Under the pieces are notes generated by a model. The model searched no databases, was not told where the DNA came from, and saw only the letters and a list, made by a program, of their open reading frames with translations. Source: Rhodothermales bacterium (GTDB taxonomy: Bacteria > Bacteroidota > Rhodothermia > Rhodothermales > Bin80). Taken from it: DNA of 36,522 nt. Made by a program: the position numbers and the translations under genes. The stretch is taken from the NCBI GenBank assembly GCA_022822185.1, contig JAJECE010000003.1:1-36522 (forward strand), read 5' to 3'. Below, piece after piece: positions 32,898 through 36,522 of this stretch (the stretch's first letter is position 1; every line of letters begins with the position of its first letter).

Positions 32898-33102
32898 AAC
32901 CACGGGGTAACTGTTTAATAATAGAAATCGTACTAATTTAATACGTAGCGATGAAACAGGTCATAGCGAACCGCATGTAACTCCTCACCGTGTATTTCGT
33001 TGAGCAGGTCTTTCTGCAATCAGCAAAGTAACGGAAGGTAGACAGAAGGTAACCATTTTGTGCCATCTTTGTTTGTGCATAAGTTAACAGACAGACAGAT
33101 CA

Positions 33103-33837
33103 TTGCCAAATTTACTCATCAACATTGACCATGTGGCGACGTTGCGCAATGCCCGCCAGGAGGCGTTTCCCGATCCCGTGGAGGCGGCACATCTGTGCGA
33201 AGCATCCGGTGCAGACGGAATTGTTTTTCATTTACGGGAGGATCGCCGTCATATTAATGATCGTGATGTCGTGCAACTGAAACAGGTTGTACGCGGCAAA
33301 CTGGATTTTGAACTTTCAACCAGCGAGGAGATCGTTTCGTTCTGCTGTGAGGTCTGCCCGGACTTGGCAACCCTTGTGCCAGAGCGCCGGGAAGAGATCA
33401 CCACGGAAGGAGGGCTTGATGTGATGCGCCTTCATGCAGATTTAGCGGGGACGGTGCATCGTTTAACCAAAGCGGGGATTGAAGAGGTTGCCCTGTTTGT
33501 AGATCCTGATCTAGAACAGATTCGGGCGGTGAGGGACACCGGTGCATCTGCCATTGAGTTGCATACGGGCGACTTTGCCAACGCAGTGAAGGGCAAAGAG
33601 CAGTTTGGTGAGGCGCAGCGTCTTGCAAAGGCGGCAGCGTTTGCGCATGAGTGCGGGCTCATTGTCCATGCCGGTCACGGGCTGGACTACGATAATTACC
33701 ATCTCTTCTCCCGCTCGGTGCCGTATGTATCTGAAGTGTCCATTGGGTTTGCAGTGATTGCGAAGTCCATTTTTGTTGGACTTGGGGCGGCCGTAACGGA
33801 TATGGCCCGGCTGGTCAAGGGGCCGCATGCATCCTGA
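33103..33837 (+). CDS. pdxJ: Pyridoxine 5'-phosphate synthase
   Basis: A 244-residue PdxJ. It condenses 1-deoxyxylulose-5-phosphate with 3-amino-2-oxopropyl phosphate to make pyridoxine 5'-phosphate in the DXP-dependent vitamin B6 route. The N-terminus NLLINIDHVATLRNAR, HLREDRRHINDRDV, the catalytic glutamate region ELSTSEEI, VPERREEITTEGG, HAGHGLDYDN and IGFAVIAKSIFVGL are all classic. There is no ATG near the conserved start: TTG at 33103 gives exactly the expected N-terminus. The gene overlaps era by 11 bp, so the two are co-transcribed, and pdxB of the same pathway lies just beyond on the other strand. Confidence 0.96.
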   Translation: MPNLLINIDHVATLRNARQEAFPDPVEAAHLCEASGADGIVFHLREDRRHINDRDVVQLKQVVRGKLDFELSTSEEIVSFCCEVCPDLATLVPERREEITTEGGLDVMRLHADLAGTVHRLTKAGIEEVALFVDPDLEQIRAVRDTGASAIELHTGDFANAVKGKEQFGEAQRLAKAAAFAHECGLIVHAGHGLDYDNYHLFSRSVPYVSEVSIGFAVIAKSIFVGLGAAVTDMARLVKGPHAS

Positions 33838-34708
33838 GGACTTCAAGAGTGGTTATGTTGCCCTGATCGGGAAGCCCAACGTCGGCAAAAGCACGCTGCT
33901 TAATGCTCTGATGGGGCAGAAACTCTCTATCGTAACCCCCAAAGCCCAGACCACCCGTCACCGGGTGCTGGGGATCCTGACCGAAGCAGGCACCCAGATC
34001 ATTTTTCTGGATACTCCGGGAATCATGCATCCGAATACCCGTCTGGATCAGTCCATGATGCGAAAGGTGCGCGAATCGGTCACGGATGCAGATCTTATCA
34101 TTTTTCTGGTGGATGCGCGTGCAGAGCAGCCGGACTTGCAGGGATTGAAAGCGATTCTTGACCGGCCCGCCATTCTGGCCCTGAACAAGGCCGATCTGGT
34201 GCAGCAGCATGCGCTGCTCCCCCTGGTTCACACCTACACGAACCTGCACTCGTTTGAGGCAATTGTTCCAATCAGTGCGCTGAAGGAAACCAATCTTGAT
34301 GCTCTTATGGGCGAGGTGGTGTGTCGTCTTCCACCTGGCCCTGCCCTGTATCCGGCTGAAATGATCAGTGAGCATCCCGAGCGGTTTTTTGTTTCGGAGA
34401 TTATCCGGGAGAAGGTTTTTGAACAATTCCGTCAGGAGGTCCCGTATTCGTCTACCGTAATGATTGCCAATTTTGTGGAACGCAGTGCGGGGAAGGACCT
34501 GATTGAAGCAGAGATTATCGTTGAGCGGCCGAGTCAGAAGGGAATCCTTATTGGTGCAGGGGGGGCGGCACTGAAGGCGGTCGGGATCAGGTCCAGGCAG
34601 GATATTGAGCAGTTTCTGGGGCGCAAGGTATACTTAAAACTCTATGTCCGTGTCCGCAGGGACTGGCGCAATCAGGGTCGATGGCTGCAATCCTTCGGCT
34701 ACAGGTAG
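33827..34708 (+). CDS. era: GTPase Era
   Basis: A 293-residue Era. The G domain has G1 GKPNVGKS (15-22), G2 around TTRHRV, G3 DTPG (62-65), G4 NKAD (120-123) and G5 SALK. The C-terminal KH domain starts about 200 and contains KGILIGAGGAALKAVGIRSR, ending in WRNQGRWLQSFGY. It binds the 3' end of 16S rRNA and helps assemble the 30S ribosomal subunit. Translation is probably coupled to pdxJ by the 11-bp overlap. Its 3' end overlaps that of the convergent pdxB gene by 10 bp, leaving no room for a terminator between them. Confidence 0.96.
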   Translation: MHPEDFKSGYVALIGKPNVGKSTLLNALMGQKLSIVTPKAQTTRHRVLGILTEAGTQIIFLDTPGIMHPNTRLDQSMMRKVRESVTDADLIIFLVDARAEQPDLQGLKAILDRPAILALNKADLVQQHALLPLVHTYTNLHSFEAIVPISALKETNLDALMGEVVCRLPPGPALYPAEMISEHPERFFVSEIIREKVFEQFRQEVPYSSTVMIANFVERSAGKDLIEAEIIVERPSQKGILIGAGGAALKAVGIRSRQDIEQFLGRKVYLKLYVRVRRDWRNQGRWLQSFGYR

Positions 34709-35829
34709 CCAACGCGAAGGCCGCGGTGCACGGCCTGCAGGTAGGGCGGCGGGATTGCTGTAGCGATACGGTGTCTGTTGAAGGCACGTCTGGGCGGATA
34801 ATTGCGGCGGAGTTGACGGAAGGTCTGGGCAACCTGGTCCGGATGTACAGTCAGGATTGTGCGCATGCGCACATCATCGGCATGAATATCATACAACTGC
34901 TGCGTGAGCGCCTCCAGCCAGTTGGACACAGGTTCTGGATAGAGAGAAATGGGATCCGGGAGATTTTCCCGAAGCAGGTTTTGGTAGTCCCAGCCTCCGT
35001 GAACCTGAAAATGCCGGGTAACCGCCTCATAGAGCATAATGGTTCCCTGCAGTTTTCCATCAACGGAGTGGCCGGCGATATGCGGAGTGGCCAGCGTAAC
35101 CTTTTGCAGTAATTGCAGATCGGGGGTCGGTTCATTCTCCCATACATCCAGCACCGCGGCATTTATTTTTCCGGACTCCAGGGCTTTTTTGAGGGCCTGA
35201 TTATCGATCACGTTTCCCCTCGAGGTATTCAGAATCCATGTCCCTGTTTTCATAGACTGAAGTTCGGCTTCTCCGATGAGGTGATGGGTGTCCGGGGATT
35301 TGGGGACATGCAGGGTGAGGATATCCGATTGGGTGAGGATGGTTTGTATGTCTACAAAGCCGGTTTGTCCTGCTTTTTGCAGTGGCGGATCATTCTTTAG
35401 AATCTGAAGCCCCAGCGCGGGGGCCTGCTTTGCAAGTTGTCCGCCAATGTTGCCACATCCAATGATTCCGAGTGTGCATCCGGTGATCAGGCGCATTTTC
35501 AGCGCCTGCAATCGCAGCAGCGCCGTCAGCACATACTCTACGACCGAACCGGCATTGGATCCTGGTGCATGTACGAACTCAATTCCCCGCTTCTGCAGGT
35601 AGGGTTGATCAATATGATCCAGCCCGGCCGTAGCCGATCCGACGAACGCGATCCGGCTTCGGTCAAGGAGGGCCTTATTCACACGGGTCACACTCCGGAC
35701 CAGAAGTATATCGGCCCGCGTGCATGTGTCACGGGTGATGGATTCTGCGTCCATCACCTGCACATTCCCGATGACGGAAAAAGCCGCCTCTACGTGCGGA
35801 ATGTTCTGATCTGCCACAATGAAGAGCAT
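34699..35829 (-). CDS. pdxB: 4-phosphoerythronate dehydrogenase
   Basis: A 376-residue PdxB, a D-2-hydroxyacid dehydrogenase oxidising 4-phospho-D-erythronate in the DXP-dependent vitamin B6 route. Start MLFIVADQNIP, catalytic-side FVGSATAGLDHID and HAPGSNAGSVVEY, NAD-binding LGIIGCGNIGG (120-130), arginine 204 in NTSRGNVID, glutamate in DVWENEP and histidine 250 in TPHIAGHS are all in place. The last 110 residues are the PdxB-type dimerisation domain. The gene converges on era with a 10-bp overlap of stop regions, and is divergent from the wall hydrolase gene across 88 bp. It supports a complete PdxB/PdxJ style B6 pathway in this organism. Confidence 0.94.
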   Translation of the reverse strand: MLFIVADQNIPHVEAAFSVIGNVQVMDAESITRDTCTRADILLVRSVTRVNKALLDRSRIAFVGSATAGLDHIDQPYLQKRGIEFVHAPGSNAGSVVEYVLTALLRLQALKMRLITGCTLGIIGCGNIGGQLAKQAPALGLQILKNDPPLQKAGQTGFVDIQTILTQSDILTLHVPKSPDTHHLIGEAELQSMKTGTWILNTSRGNVIDNQALKKALESGKINAAVLDVWENEPTPDLQLLQKVTLATPHIAGHSVDGKLQGTIMLYEAVTRHFQVHGGWDYQNLLRENLPDPISLYPEPVSNWLEALTQQLYDIHADDVRMRTILTVHPDQVAQTFRQLRRNYPPRRAFNRHRIATAIPPPYLQAVHRGLRVGYL

Positions 35830-35917
35830 GTATCTTTTTGTCAGGCGTTACGTATCAGGCGCTCCGAATGTGTATTTCGTATCCCCGGAAAAGTTTTTCC
35901 ATCTTTGAGGTGATCCC

Positions 35918-36522
35918 ATGATGCGTATAAGAAAAAAATACTTTTGGACTGCATTCTGTGGCCTCTTTCTGGTATTGCTTATACCCGGCATGATCGTATT
36001 TGCCCCGCCGCTTGGCGGCAAATACGCACCAGTTCAGTCGCCGCCTGCCCTGTCTATGCCCTCTTATGAGGAAACGTATACTGCTCTCCAGAACCCATGG
36101 GGGATTGACCCGGTGTATGTGGGCAACATTGACGGGGAGACCCTGTGGCTGGCCCGTGCAATGTTTTCGGAGAGTAAGCGGCACGATGAGCAGGAGTTGA
36201 TTGGCTGGACAGTACGGAACCGGGTTGAAGCAGTTCATCGCGGGTGCAGGACTTATGAGGAGTGTATTCTGGATCCCTTTCAGTTCAGTGCCTTTTTACC
36301 GGGGCAGCCGAAGCAGGGTTATTACACCGGCTTAACGGAGACTTCGGAGGTAGCGGGTTGGCACAGAACCATGGCACTGGCCCATTATATCCGCCATGCG
36401 GACGGGCGGTTGCGTCCCTTTGGGCGCAGCGTGCTGCATTTCTACAGTCAGCAGTCGATGATTGACACGACTCTTGTCCCGGACTGGGTGGGGGATCTTG
36501 TTCCTGTGGTTCCGCAGCGGAG
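35918..36522 (+). CDS. SleB-like cell-wall hydrolase, N-terminal part
   Basis: A frame open to the window end, 201 codons so far. A membrane helix or signal anchor (about 9-31, WTAFCGLFLVLLIPGMIVFA) is followed by a proline-rich linker. From about residue 75 comes a domain fitting the SleB hydrolase pattern: LWLARAMFSESKRHDEQELI, GWTVRNRVE, then CILDPFQFSAF and the later FYSQQSM. SleB-type enzymes cleave peptidoglycan glycan strands. The C-terminus is missing. Two ATGs (35918, 35921) are possible starts. Confidence 0.75.
   Translation, partial: MMRIRKKYFWTAFCGLFLVLLIPGMIVFAPPLGGKYAPVQSPPALSMPSYEETYTALQNPWGIDPVYVGNIDGETLWLARAMFSESKRHDEQELIGWTVRNRVEAVHRGCRTYEECILDPFQFSAFLPGQPKQGYYTGLTETSEVAGWHRTMALAHYIRHADGRLRPFGRSVLHFYSQQSMIDTTLVPDWVGDLVPVVPQR

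Noticed and set aside
33815-34426. Minus-strand open frame of 203 codons opposite era
   Set aside because: Shadow of era, which has all five G motifs.

Overview
The window looks like a chromosome segment of a Bacteroidota-type bacterium of the Rhodothermota/Balneolota kind. Two secreted proteins end in the NYPNPFNP-type C-terminal sorting module of that group. At least one promoter fits the Bacteroidota pattern (TTTG, 20 bp, TAnnTTTG). Shine-Dalgarno sequences are mostly weak, and several genes need TTG or GTG starts. No tRNA or rRNA gene was seen.

Left flank (1-6026, plus strand): a tight set of exported proteins (amidohydrolase, TPR/HExxH peptidase, DUF4159 protein), then a MoxR AAA ATPase. 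The DUF58/Bat genes that often follow MoxR are absent; a defence-rich accessory region begins instead.

Accessory region (about 6030-18900, visibly more A/T-rich and full of gene debris): a 5-methylcytosine methyltransferase followed by a frameshifted small gene, then a decayed second copy of the 3' third of moxR. Next comes a likely defence cluster: a DUF3696-type ATPase, two adjacent N6-adenine methyltransferase-like proteins (only the second has NPPY), and a GIY-YIG nuclease-SF2 helicase fusion. On the minus strand a Fic protein and a TIR-domain protein form a two-gene unit, with three 70-bp tandem repeats just upstream. A further decayed gene closes the region.

Right flank (18929-36522): an APC permease fused to two UspA domains; a 1449-residue secreted protein with 13 fibronectin type III domains, an internal array of six exact-length 300-bp repeats, and a 15-bp G/C homopolymer before its signal peptide, which suggests phase variation; a five-gene minus-strand operon (LamG protein with sorting domain, UPF0173 hydrolase, GAF-PP2C phosphatase, fructose-6-phosphate aldolase/transaldolase, beta-CASP metallo-beta-lactamase protein); a small pseudopilin-like membrane protein; then the housekeeping group pdxJ-era, converging on pdxB; and a SleB-like cell-wall hydrolase cut by the window end.

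The best candidates for something undescribed are the split methyltransferase/GIY-YIG helicase cluster with its ATPase neighbour, the Fic-TIR pair with its upstream repeat array, and the phase-variable fibronectin protein.
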